Source: Allobosea sp. 67-29 (GTDB lineage: Bacteria; Pseudomonadota; Alphaproteobacteria; Rhizobiales; Beijerinckiaceae). From it: a stretch of 64,000 nt of DNA. The notes below the pieces were generated by a model. The model did no database searches. It saw nothing but the letters and a program-made list of their open reading frames with translations, and had not been told where the DNA came from. A program made the translations under genes and the position numbers. Shown one piece after another: positions 24,788 to 32,487 of this stretch (positions within the stretch are counted from its first letter, which is position 1; every line of letters starts with the position of its first letter). The stretch lies in assembly GCF_001898115.1 (NCBI RefSeq), contig NZ_MKSQ01000026.1, positions 248,001 to 312,000 on the forward strand. The letters are read 5' to 3'.

Positions 24788-27196
24788 ATGACCTCACTCG
24801 AAACTCGGCCATTTACTGCGTCTTCGAGTTGGAATACTCAAGTAGCGAGCGATGCAACCTTCACAAAACTTGGATGGCCTGCATCAACTGGATACAACTA
24901 CAGCGTTGCATGGGATAGTTATTCTCCTTCCGTTTACGTTGCATCGCCTTCCGATCCACTCGTTCAAGTAACGTACCCGCCGGGTTGGGGTTATCCTGGC
25001 GGTACCGTCAGCGTTCATATGCCCGCGGCGGCAAACGGCGCGGCCGGAACCGATGGTGAGCTGATCGTCATCGACGGCGACGTCGCCTATAACTTCTGGC
25101 AGTTCAACCGGACGAGCACGACGACGGCTTCGGCCGCTTCGTTCGGCGCTGAAAACATCGTCACCGGCGACGGCTGGGGCAGCAAGTCGCCCTTCCTGAG
25201 CGCCGGGATCACCGCCGTCGGTGCGAGCCAGCTCGGCGGGCTCCTGGTCAAGGACGAGATCAACGACGGCTCGATCGACCACGCGCTGCAGCTCGTCGTC
25301 GATTCCAAGCTGGTCCAGTCCGGAGCGGTCGGCCAGGCCATCTCCAGTGACGGCAGCAGCGGCTCGGGCATCGTCAAGGAAGGCCAGCTGCTTGCAATTC
25401 CGCCGGGTACGCCAATGCCGGCCGGGCTTTCTCCGCTGGGCCAGCAGGTGTTCAAGGCCATGCAGCAATACGGCGCCTATGTCGTCGACGTCGCCGGCGG
25501 CACGACCAATGTTCGCGCGCAGGCCAACGCCTTCGACGACGCGACGATGACCGCCCTGTGGCACGACATGGGCAGCATCACGCCCCTGCTCCAGGGCGTC
25601 AGCGGCGGCACGGCCTCCTCCGGTTCGGGAAGCACCGGCGGAACCACCGTGACGGACCCGCCGGCCACGAACCCGCCGGTCGCGACCAATCCGCCGACCA
25701 CGACCGATCCGACGACGCCGACCACCCCCACGACGCCGACGACGCCGGCGACGGATACCACCAAGCCGACCTTGCAGTGGGTTGCGGCCAACGGCACCGG
25801 CCTGACCAACGGCAGCGGCACGGTCCATGCCGGCGATACGGTGAGCTTGACGCTCAAGTTCAGCGAGGCCGTCGCCGTCAGCGGCGCGCCGACTCTGTCG
25901 CTGAACGACAAGGGCACCGCCAAATACGTCAGCGGCGCCGGCACCGATACCCTGCAGTTCGAGTACACGGTTGCGGCGGGCCAGAACACCTCCGACCTGG
26001 CGATCAGCTCCTTCGGCCTGTCCGGGGTGAAGGATCTGGCCGGTAATGCCCTGAATCTCTCGGGTGCCCCGCGCCAGCCGGCCGGCACCCTCGTGGTCGA
26101 CACCAGGACCACCTCGCGGGACACGACCGCCCCGAAGGTGCAGTGGATCGCTACGAGCGGGAACAACATCACCAATGGCGGTGGCACCGTCGCTGCCGGC
26201 GACACCGTCCGCCTGTCGGTCAACTTCAACGAGGTGATGACGGTCAACGGAGCGCCGACGCTGTCGCTCAACAGCAAGGGCACCGCCACCTATGTCGGCG
26301 GAGCCGGGACGAACACCCTGCAGTTCGACTACGTGGTGAAGGCCGGCGAGAGCGCCTCCGATCTCGAGGTGTCTGGTTACAAGCTGACCGGCGTCACGGA
26401 TCAGGCAGGCAATGCCGTCAACGTCGCCGGCGCGCCGCACCAGCCGGGTGGGACGCTGGCCGTCGGCGGGGCCCTGTCGCAGCAGCCGGTGGTCAGCGCC
26501 GACGCGCCCGTGGTCCAGTGGGTCGCGGTATCCGGGTCGAACATCCGCAACGGGCACGGCACGGTCGGTGTGGGCGACACCGTCTGGCTCTCCGTCAACT
26601 TCGACGAGGCGATGTCGGTGAATGGCGCGCCGACGCTGTCCCTGAGCAGCGGCGGCACCGCCAACTATGTCAGCGGTGCCGGCACCAACACCTTGCAGTT
26701 CAAGTATGTGGTGGGAGCAGGCGACAACGCGCCCGATCTCGAGATCTCCGGATACAACCTGCAGGGTGTCGCCGACCGGACGGGCAACGCGGTCAACCTC
26801 GACGGCGCGCCTCATCAGCCCGGTGGCGTGCTGACCATCGCCACGGCGACGCCGGCCGTCGCCACGGCATCGAGCCAGTTGACCGCCACGCTGCTGTCTC
26901 CGGCGGCCGATCTGGTGGTGCCTGCGGCTGCCACCGCCGCTTCGCCGGCGACGTCGAGCAACTGGCTCTCCGGCCAGGGGACCGACCTGTCGTTCGGGAA
27001 CCGCAAGACGGTCGGCTTCCCGGGCTCCCAGGATGCCGGCACGGCCGCGCCTTCGCAGGGGTCGGCGATGTCGAAGCTCGCACTGCTCGATCAGTACGCG
27101 GCGTCGAGTTTCGCCACCTCTGCATCGACCTCGACCGGGTCGGCTCAGGGGTGGTGGAACAACCCTGCCCAGACGCTCGCGAAGCCGCAGGCCTGA
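24788..27196 (+). CDS. Large type I secretion substrate: unknown N-domain plus three Ig-like repeats
   Basis: 802 residues without a Sec signal. Residues 5-275 are a domain paralogous to the secreted protein at 23301 (RPFTASSSWNTQVASDATF, ELIVIDGDVAYNFWQFNRTS, VTGDGWGSKSPFLSAGI, HALQLVVD, GLSPLGQQVF). A Pro/Thr linker (282-322) leads to three Ig-like repeats of about 112 residues (325-439, 447-560, 573-685). The 115-residue C-terminus is Ser/Ala-rich and ends in a Trp-containing tail, the likely secretion signal. I see no RTX nonapeptides. The two genes that follow are a type I ABC transporter and its adaptor. The first 200 bp use AT-richer codons than the rest. It may be a cell-surface or EPS-binding enzyme; the activity is unknown. 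Confidence 0.78.
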   Translation: MTSLETRPFTASSSWNTQVASDATFTKLGWPASTGYNYSVAWDSYSPSVYVASPSDPLVQVTYPPGWGYPGGTVSVHMPAAANGAAGTDGELIVIDGDVAYNFWQFNRTSTTTASAASFGAENIVTGDGWGSKSPFLSAGITAVGASQLGGLLVKDEINDGSIDHALQLVVDSKLVQSGAVGQAISSDGSSGSGIVKEGQLLAIPPGTPMPAGLSPLGQQVFKAMQQYGAYVVDVAGGTTNVRAQANAFDDATMTALWHDMGSITPLLQGVSGGTASSGSGSTGGTTVTDPPATNPPVATNPPTTTDPTTPTTPTTPTTPATDTTKPTLQWVAANGTGLTNGSGTVHAGDTVSLTLKFSEAVAVSGAPTLSLNDKGTAKYVSGAGTDTLQFEYTVAAGQNTSDLAISSFGLSGVKDLAGNALNLSGAPRQPAGTLVVDTRTTSRDTTAPKVQWIATSGNNITNGGGTVAAGDTVRLSVNFNEVMTVNGAPTLSLNSKGTATYVGGAGTNTLQFDYVVKAGESASDLEVSGYKLTGVTDQAGNAVNVAGAPHQPGGTLAVGGALSQQPVVSADAPVVQWVAVSGSNIRNGHGTVGVGDTVWLSVNFDEAMSVNGAPTLSLSSGGTANYVSGAGTNTLQFKYVVGAGDNAPDLEISGYNLQGVADRTGNAVNLDGAPHQPGGVLTIATATPAVATASSQLTATLLSPAADLVVPAAATAASPATSSNWLSGQGTDLSFGNRKTVGFPGSQDAGTAAPSQGSAMSKLALLDQYAASSFATSASTSTGSAQGWWNNPAQTLAKPQA
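25764..26844 (+). repeat. Three tandem Ig-like protein repeats
   Basis: Within the 24788 gene, three units of about 340 bp each begin LQWVAANG, VQWIATSG and VQWVAVSG. Each contains GDTV.L...F.E...V.GAPTLSL, a YV.GAGT.TLQF core and a closing DLAGNALNL-like motif with P.QP.G.L. This is the bacterial Ig-like unit common in large adhesins. The Pro/Thr linker just before it (25634-25757) is built of ACG/CCG-rich short repeats. Confidence 0.8.
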
Positions 27197-27211
27197 GGCC
27201 GGCGCCGGTCC

Positions 27212-27235
27212 GGCGGTGCGCCATATCGCGCCGCC
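27212..27235. terminator. Stem-loop between the secreted substrate and its transporter
   Basis: GGCGGTGCG (27212-27220) pairs with CGCGCCGCC (27227-27235) with one G-U pair and a 6-nt loop, 16 bp after the substrate gene stop. Without a T tract it is probably a partial terminator that keeps transporter expression below substrate expression. Confidence 0.4.
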
Positions 27236-27338
27236 CGGCCGCTGCACAGCCTCGAGCGTCCGACGTTCAAACTAGCCGTGCGCGTGGGGGTATCTCCACG
27301 CGCCCGTCTCCCACATCATCATTCCGGGGCCGTGACGG

Positions 27339-29612
27339 TTGGAAAATCCCGATAACGATACCCATCCCATCGCTGACGATGGCCTGGTCGCGCTTTTGTT
27401 CATCCTGCGCAGCCAGGGCGTCAGCGTTCTTCCAGAGCAGATCCAGCACCAGTTTCCCGGCTGCCCGATCGGGGTGTCCGAGATGGTGCGGTGCGCCAAG
27501 GGCCTGGGGCTCAAGGCCAGGGCGATCACTTCGACCTGGGAACGGCTGGCCGGCACGCCGCTGCCGGTGATCGCGGCGCTGCGCGACGGCGGCTTCCTGG
27601 TGCTCGGCCGCTGCGGCGACGATCGAATCCTCGTCCAGGCGCCCAATGCCCCGCGGCCGAGCATGATGTCGCGCGAGGAATTCGAGGCGGCCTGGGACGG
27701 CCGGCTCGTTCTGATGACCAAGCGGGCAACGCTGACCGATCTCGCCCGCCGGTTCGACATCACCTGGTTCATGGGCGCCATCCACAAGTACCGCCGGCTT
27801 CTCGGCGAAGTTCTAGTCGCGTCCTTCTTCCTCCAGCTCTTCGGGCTGGTTTCGCCGCTGTTCTTCCAGGTCGTCATCGACAAGGTGCTCGTGCATCGCA
27901 GCATGAGCACCCTGGACGTGCTGGTCATCGGGCTCGTGGCCATCGCCGTGTTCGAGGTCGTGCTGGGCGCCCTGCGGACCTATCTGTTCTCGCATACGAC
28001 GAACCGGATCGACGTCGAGCTCGGGGCGCGCCTGTTCCGCCACCTGCTGGCCCTGCCGATCGGCTATTTCCAGGCTCGGCGCGTTGGTGATTCCGTCGCG
28101 CGCGTTCGCGAACTGGAGAACATACGCAACTTCCTGACCAGCTCGGGGCTGACGCTCGTCATCGATCTCTTCTTCACGGTCGTCTTTGTCGCGGCGCTGT
28201 TCTTCTACTCCCCGTTGCTGACCTGGATCGTCCTGGCCTCGCTGCCCGTCTATGTCGGGATCTCGGCGGGGGTAACGCCGCTCTTTCGCCGCTACCTCGA
28301 CGACAAGTTCGCCCGCGGCGCCGAGAACCAGGCTTTTCTCGTCGAGAGCGTGACGGCGGTCGAGACGCTGAAGGCCATGGCGATCGAGCCGCAGATGCAG
28401 CAGCGCTGGGAGGAGCAGCTCGCCGCCTATGTCGCGGCCAGTTTCCGTGTCCTGAACCTGGGCAACATCGCCAGCCAGGCCGTGCAGCTCGTCAGCAAGC
28501 TGGTGACCGCGGCCATCCTGTATGTCGGCGCCAAGCTCGTGATCTCCGGCGGTCTCTCGGTCGGCGAGCTCGTTGCGTTCAACCTGCTGGCTGGCCGCGT
28601 CAGCGGTCCGGTCCTGCGGCTGGCGCAGATCTGGCAGGAGTTCCATCAGACCCGCCTGTCGATCGCGCGGCTCGGGGACATCCTCAACACCACGCCGGAG
28701 CCGTCCTACAACCCGAACCGGACGGCGCTGCCCTCGATCCGCGGCGACATCAGCTTCGAGCACGTCACCTTCCGTTACCGGATCGACGGCCCCGAGATCC
28801 TGCACAACATCAACCTGTCGATTCCCGCAGGGCAGATGATCGGCATCGTCGGTCCTTCGGGCTCCGGCAAGAGCACACTCGCCAAGCTCGCCCAGCGGCT
28901 CTACGTACCGGAGAACGGCCGCGTCCTGATCGACGGCGTCGACGTCGCCCAGATCGACCCGTCCTGGCTCCGGCGCCAGATCGGCGTCGTGCTGCAGGAC
29001 AACATCCTGTTCAACCGCTCGATCCGCGACAACATCGCCCTAGCCGACCCCGCCCTGCCTGCGGACAAGGTGATCGCGGCGGCCAAGCTCGCGGGCGCGC
29101 ACGACTTCATCCTCAAGCTGCCCGAGGGCTACGACACGATCGTCGGAGAGCGCGGCGGCAGCCTCTCTGGCGGGCAGCGCCAGCGGATCGCCATCGCCCG
29201 CGCGCTGGCGACTGATCCCCGCATCCTGATCTTCGACGAGGCGACGAGCGCGCTCGACTACGAGAGCGAGCACATCATCCAGCAGAACATGACGCAGATC
29301 GCCCGCTCGCGCACCGTGCTCATCATTGCGCACCGGTTGTCGACGTTGCGGATGGCGGATCGGATCGTCACCATCGAGAGCGGCCGCATCGTCGAGGACG
29401 GCACGCACGAGCAGTTGATGCGCAGGGGCGGCCGCTACGCCACGTTGCACCGGCTCCAGTCGGGCCTGCCGGAGGTCGCAGGCATGGCATCGGCTGCGGG
29501 CCAGGCGATGGCTCGCTCCGAAGCCCGGACCCTGCCTACGCTCGCCGGGCATCAGCCATCGAATCATTCACCGAGCCGCGGCCACGAGCCGCGTCGAGAC
29601 GCCGTCGGATAA
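27339..29612 (+). CDS. Type I secretion ABC transporter (HlyB type) with C39-like domain
   Basis: Inner-membrane exporter of 757 residues that energises type I secretion. Residues 12-130 form a C39-like domain (DDGLVALLFILRSQGVSV, VIAALRDGGFLVLGR) in which the protease Cys position is Asp. It should bind the substrate rather than cut it, as in HlyB. The transmembrane domain (about 150-430) follows. The ATPase has Walker A GPSGSGKST near 505, signature LSGGQRQR near 608, Walker B ILIFDEATSALD near 628 and the H-loop IAHRLST. The only possible in-frame start upstream of the domain is TTG at 27339, with a weak ribosome site. The substrate gene is upstream and the adaptor downstream. No TolC-type outer membrane partner is in the window. 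Confidence 0.9.
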   Translation: MENPDNDTHPIADDGLVALLFILRSQGVSVLPEQIQHQFPGCPIGVSEMVRCAKGLGLKARAITSTWERLAGTPLPVIAALRDGGFLVLGRCGDDRILVQAPNAPRPSMMSREEFEAAWDGRLVLMTKRATLTDLARRFDITWFMGAIHKYRRLLGEVLVASFFLQLFGLVSPLFFQVVIDKVLVHRSMSTLDVLVIGLVAIAVFEVVLGALRTYLFSHTTNRIDVELGARLFRHLLALPIGYFQARRVGDSVARVRELENIRNFLTSSGLTLVIDLFFTVVFVAALFFYSPLLTWIVLASLPVYVGISAGVTPLFRRYLDDKFARGAENQAFLVESVTAVETLKAMAIEPQMQQRWEEQLAAYVAASFRVLNLGNIASQAVQLVSKLVTAAILYVGAKLVISGGLSVGELVAFNLLAGRVSGPVLRLAQIWQEFHQTRLSIARLGDILNTTPEPSYNPNRTALPSIRGDISFEHVTFRYRIDGPEILHNINLSIPAGQMIGIVGPSGSGKSTLAKLAQRLYVPENGRVLIDGVDVAQIDPSWLRRQIGVVLQDNILFNRSIRDNIALADPALPADKVIAAAKLAGAHDFILKLPEGYDTIVGERGGSLSGGQRQRIAIARALATDPRILIFDEATSALDYESEHIIQQNMTQIARSRTVLIIAHRLSTLRMADRIVTIESGRIVEDGTHEQLMRRGGRYATLHRLQSGLPEVAGMASAAGQAMARSEARTLPTLAGHQPSNHSPSRGHEPRRDAVG

Positions 29613-29639
29613 TTGTTCGTTCCATTGTATCGGGGACAG

Positions 29640-31619
29640 ATGTGCCGCGTTGGTTTCCTGAGAGGAAGCCCCGGCCAGTCAAGCGTCATGCAAGCGTTCA
29701 CACACAACCAGTCCGGGCTTTTCGCTCTGGAGCTACTCCTGCGCCTTAGCGGCGCCACGATCACCGTCGAGGAATTGCGTCGGCATGTCGGCGAAGGCCC
29801 TGTCGGCATCGCCGAGATCCTGCGCGGCGCGCGAGCCTGCGGCTTCGCCGGCAGAGCCCAGCGGGTGCGCTGGGATAAGCTCGCCACATTGCAACTTCCC
29901 TGCATTGCGGGACTTCGCGACGGCGGTTTCCTGCTGCTGGGGAAAGCCAACGACGAGAAGGTTCTCGTCGTGTCGGCAAGCAGCCCGCGACCGGTGCTGA
30001 TGACGCGGGAGGAGTTCGAGGCGGAATGGAATGGCCGCGTCATCGTCCTCGGACAGCCCGGCAAGGTGCTGGGCTTAATGCCCCGTTTCGACAACGCCAT
30101 GACGGAACGCGCCCGCCAAGCCCTGTCGACGACGGCGCGCTGGAGCGCACAGAATACGCGCGCCGCGGTGACGGGCCTCGCGACGCGCTCCCAGGCGCTG
30201 CAGCAGGCGGTCATCACCCGATCCACCGATGAGAAGCGCCTGCGGGCGCTGGAGCTGGCCTTCCTGCCGGCCGCGCTTGAAATCGTGGAGACCCCGCCCT
30301 CGCCCCTGGGGCGGGTCATCGGCCTCAGCATCATCTCGATCTTCGCCGCTGCCCTTGCCTGGGCCTGCATCGGCACGGTGGACATCGTGGCCGTGGCTCC
30401 CGGCAAGATCGTTCCCAGCGACCGGACGAAGATGATCCAGCCGTTCGAAACCGGCGTTGTCCGCGCGATCAAGGTCCATGACGGCCAGAAGGTCCGGGCG
30501 GGAGACGTCCTTATCGATCTCGATACCACCGCCGTCGATGCCGAGCTCGGGCATCTGCAGGGGGACCTGATGGCCGCGCGCCTCGACATCGCCCGCCTGC
30601 AGGCGGCGATCGCCGGCAAGGACGACCCCGTCGCCGCCTTCGTGCCGCCCAAGGATGCGCCGCCCGACCTGCTCGAGGTCTATCGCGGCATGCTGGCAAG
30701 TCAGAGCAGCGAACAGAAGGCGAAGCTCGCCACAATCGATAGCCAGCTCGCGCAGAAGGTCGCCGAACGCGATACGATCCAGGCCTCGGTCGACAAGCTG
30801 AAATCCACCATCGTGCCGCTCCAGCAGCGCGTCGAGATCCGCGAGCAGCTCTACCAGAAGGAGCTCGGCTCCAAGGTCACCTATCTCGCCGAATTGCAGG
30901 ACCTCGTCGGCCAGCGGCAGGACATCCTCGTCCAGGAGAAGCGCGGCAGCGAGACCAACGCCGCTGTCGCCGCGCTGACGGAGACGCGGGCGAAGACCGT
31001 CGCCGAATACGAACGCAGCCTGTTCGACGATCTGAGCAAGGCCCGGCAGAAAGCGGCTGGGCTCGAGCGCGACATCGTCAAGACCGCGCAACGCAAGAAC
31101 CTGCAGAGGCTGACGGCGCCGGTCGACGGCATGGTCCAGCAGCTCGCTGTCCACACGGTCGGCGGCGTGGTGACGCCCGCGCAGACCCTCCTGTACATCG
31201 TTCCGGCGGAAGGCCGCCTGGAGATCGAAGCGATGGTCTCAAACCGCGATATCGGGTTCGTCAGCGCCGGCCAGGAAGCCGCGGTCAAGATCGACACCTT
31301 CAATTTCACCCGCTACGGCCTGCTTCGCGGGACCATCCTCAGCGTCTCGCAGGATGCGATCGCGCGCGACAAGGCTCCTGACGGCGCCGACAAGGCCGCG
31401 GGCGCGAGCAATGAAAGCAGCGAGCCGCGCGGCCGGGAGCTGCTCTATTCCGCCCGTATCTCGCTGGATCGGACCCAGCTTGCGATCGAGGACAAGCAGG
31501 TCAACCTGTCGCCGGGCATGGCGGTGACCGCCGAGATCAAGACCGGCCGGCGGCGCATCATCAGCTACCTGCTCTCCCCTCTCGCCCGCTACCAGCACGA
31601 CAGCCTGCGCGAACGGTAG
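29640..31619 (+). CDS. HlyD-type secretion adaptor fused to an N-terminal C39-like domain
   Basis: Periplasmic adaptor linking the ABC exporter to an outer membrane channel. From the ATG at 29640 it has 659 residues. Residues 23-136 are not HlyD sequence but a second C39-like domain: SGLFALELLLRLSGATI, LPCIAGLRDGGFLLLGK and PRPVLMTREEFEAEWNGRVI align with the transporter's own N-terminus. The catalytic Cys position is Ser. A helical linker, a single span (223-248), the barrel-sandwich start VVRAIKVHDGQKVRAGDVLIDLD, coiled coils and the C-terminal beta domain follow. Other possible starts are TTG 29613 and ATG 29688. The fusion is unusual for this family. Confidence 0.85.
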   Translation: MCRVGFLRGSPGQSSVMQAFTHNQSGLFALELLLRLSGATITVEELRRHVGEGPVGIAEILRGARACGFAGRAQRVRWDKLATLQLPCIAGLRDGGFLLLGKANDEKVLVVSASSPRPVLMTREEFEAEWNGRVIVLGQPGKVLGLMPRFDNAMTERARQALSTTARWSAQNTRAAVTGLATRSQALQQAVITRSTDEKRLRALELAFLPAALEIVETPPSPLGRVIGLSIISIFAAALAWACIGTVDIVAVAPGKIVPSDRTKMIQPFETGVVRAIKVHDGQKVRAGDVLIDLDTTAVDAELGHLQGDLMAARLDIARLQAAIAGKDDPVAAFVPPKDAPPDLLEVYRGMLASQSSEQKAKLATIDSQLAQKVAERDTIQASVDKLKSTIVPLQQRVEIREQLYQKELGSKVTYLAELQDLVGQRQDILVQEKRGSETNAAVAALTETRAKTVAEYERSLFDDLSKARQKAAGLERDIVKTAQRKNLQRLTAPVDGMVQQLAVHTVGGVVTPAQTLLYIVPAEGRLEIEAMVSNRDIGFVSAGQEAAVKIDTFNFTRYGLLRGTILSVSQDAIARDKAPDGADKAAGASNESSEPRGRELLYSARISLDRTQLAIEDKQVNLSPGMAVTAEIKTGRRRIISYLLSPLARYQHDSLRER

Positions 31620-31625
31620 AAGCGT

Positions 31626-31646
31626 AGCCGGCTTCCCGTGCCGGCT
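31626..31646. terminator. Stem-loop after the secretion operon
   Basis: Perfect 7-bp inverted repeat AGCCGGC / GCCGGCT with a 7-nt loop, beginning 7 bp after the adaptor stop codon. No T tract follows. It lies at the convergent end of the plus-strand secretion genes and the minus-strand sigma factor gene. Confidence 0.45.
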
Positions 31647-31794
31647 CGCGAACTCGGGGCGCTCCGAACCGACGCAGCGTCGAACCCTCCGGGCCTTCCG
31701 CAGCGCAAGGCGCGGGAGGCTCGGAGCGGCTGGCCCAGGTGAAAGCTGAAGCGCGCGCCTTGACCAAGCCCGGCGAGGCGCGGGGCGCGAACGA

Positions 31795-32391
31795 CTAGCG
31801 TCGCGGATTCGGGTTATGGCTGCTGACCATGACCGCGCGCGTGCGGCTGTCGAAGCCGATCTCGCTGACGCTGTCGATCGCGAGCAGCGCGGCGAGCCGC
31901 GCACGGGCGCGGTTGATCCGGCTCTTGATCGTGCCGGTCGTCGTCCGGCAAAGCATCGCGGTGTCCTCGTAGGACATTCCGGCCGCGCCCACGAGCATCA
32001 GCGCCTCGCGCTGATCGAATGGGATTTCCCTGAGAGCCCAGCAGAATTCCTTGTATTCGAGCTGGCCTTCCTGCTCCGGCGCCGCGCGCAGCGCCTCGGA
32101 ATAGCAGCCGTCCGCATCCTCTACCTCATGCCGGCGCCTGCGCAGATCGGACAGATAGCAGTTGCGCAGGATCGTCGTCAGCCAGGCGCCGAGATTGGTG
32201 CCTGGGCGGAACGTGTGGATCTTGCTGATCGCCCGCAGAAGGGTCTCCTGGACGAGGTCGTCCGACCGGTCGGCACTGCGGCTGAGAGACATGGCGTAGG
32301 CACGCAATTGCGGCTCGAATTGCAGCATCTGCTGCTGGATGGAGAGCTCGCCGGCTCTCTCATCCCCCGGTTTGACGTCTCGGAAGGTCAT
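31795..32391 (-). CDS. ECF-type RNA polymerase sigma factor
   Basis: Sigma-70 family factor of 198 residues with only regions 2 and 4. Region 2 has DDLVQETLLRAISKIHTF and LGAWLTTILRNCYLSDLRRR. Region 4 has EALMLVGAAGMSYEDTAML and GTIKSRINRARARLAALL. It resembles the EcfG-like/ECF15 group, but no anti-sigma factor (NepR) or PhyR is adjacent, so control is unclear. The ATG at 32391 has a GGGGGAG site. It follows the Wza-like gene by 96 bp on the same strand and may direct stress-dependent transcription of EPS export genes. Confidence 0.87.
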   Translation of the reverse strand: MTFRDVKPGDERAGELSIQQQMLQFEPQLRAYAMSLSRSADRSDDLVQETLLRAISKIHTFRPGTNLGAWLTTILRNCYLSDLRRRRHEVEDADGCYSEALRAAPEQEGQLEYKEFCWALREIPFDQREALMLVGAAGMSYEDTAMLCRTTTGTIKSRINRARARLAALLAIDSVSEIGFDSRTRAVMVSSHNPNPRR

Positions 32392-32487
32392 TGTCGATCT
32401 CCCCCACTCAAATCCACCACACGAAACGGACGCTCGCTCGCAAGCGAGACAAGCCGGACGCAGCGCAGGGACGCGCCCGGCCGGCGA

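Noticed and set aside
25634..25757. Short direct repeats that could suggest a CRISPR or VNTR
   Set aside because: They encode the Pro/Thr linker in frame and have no spacer structure. At most they are a length-variable linker.
24884..27247. A 787-codon open frame on the minus strand opposite the substrate gene
   Set aside because: It is opposite a well-supported gene with repeated domains, is Arg/Gly-rich and shows no family motif. Long antisense frames are expected at this GC content. The same applies to the minus-strand frame at 46512-49196 and the plus-strand frame at 39335-42226.
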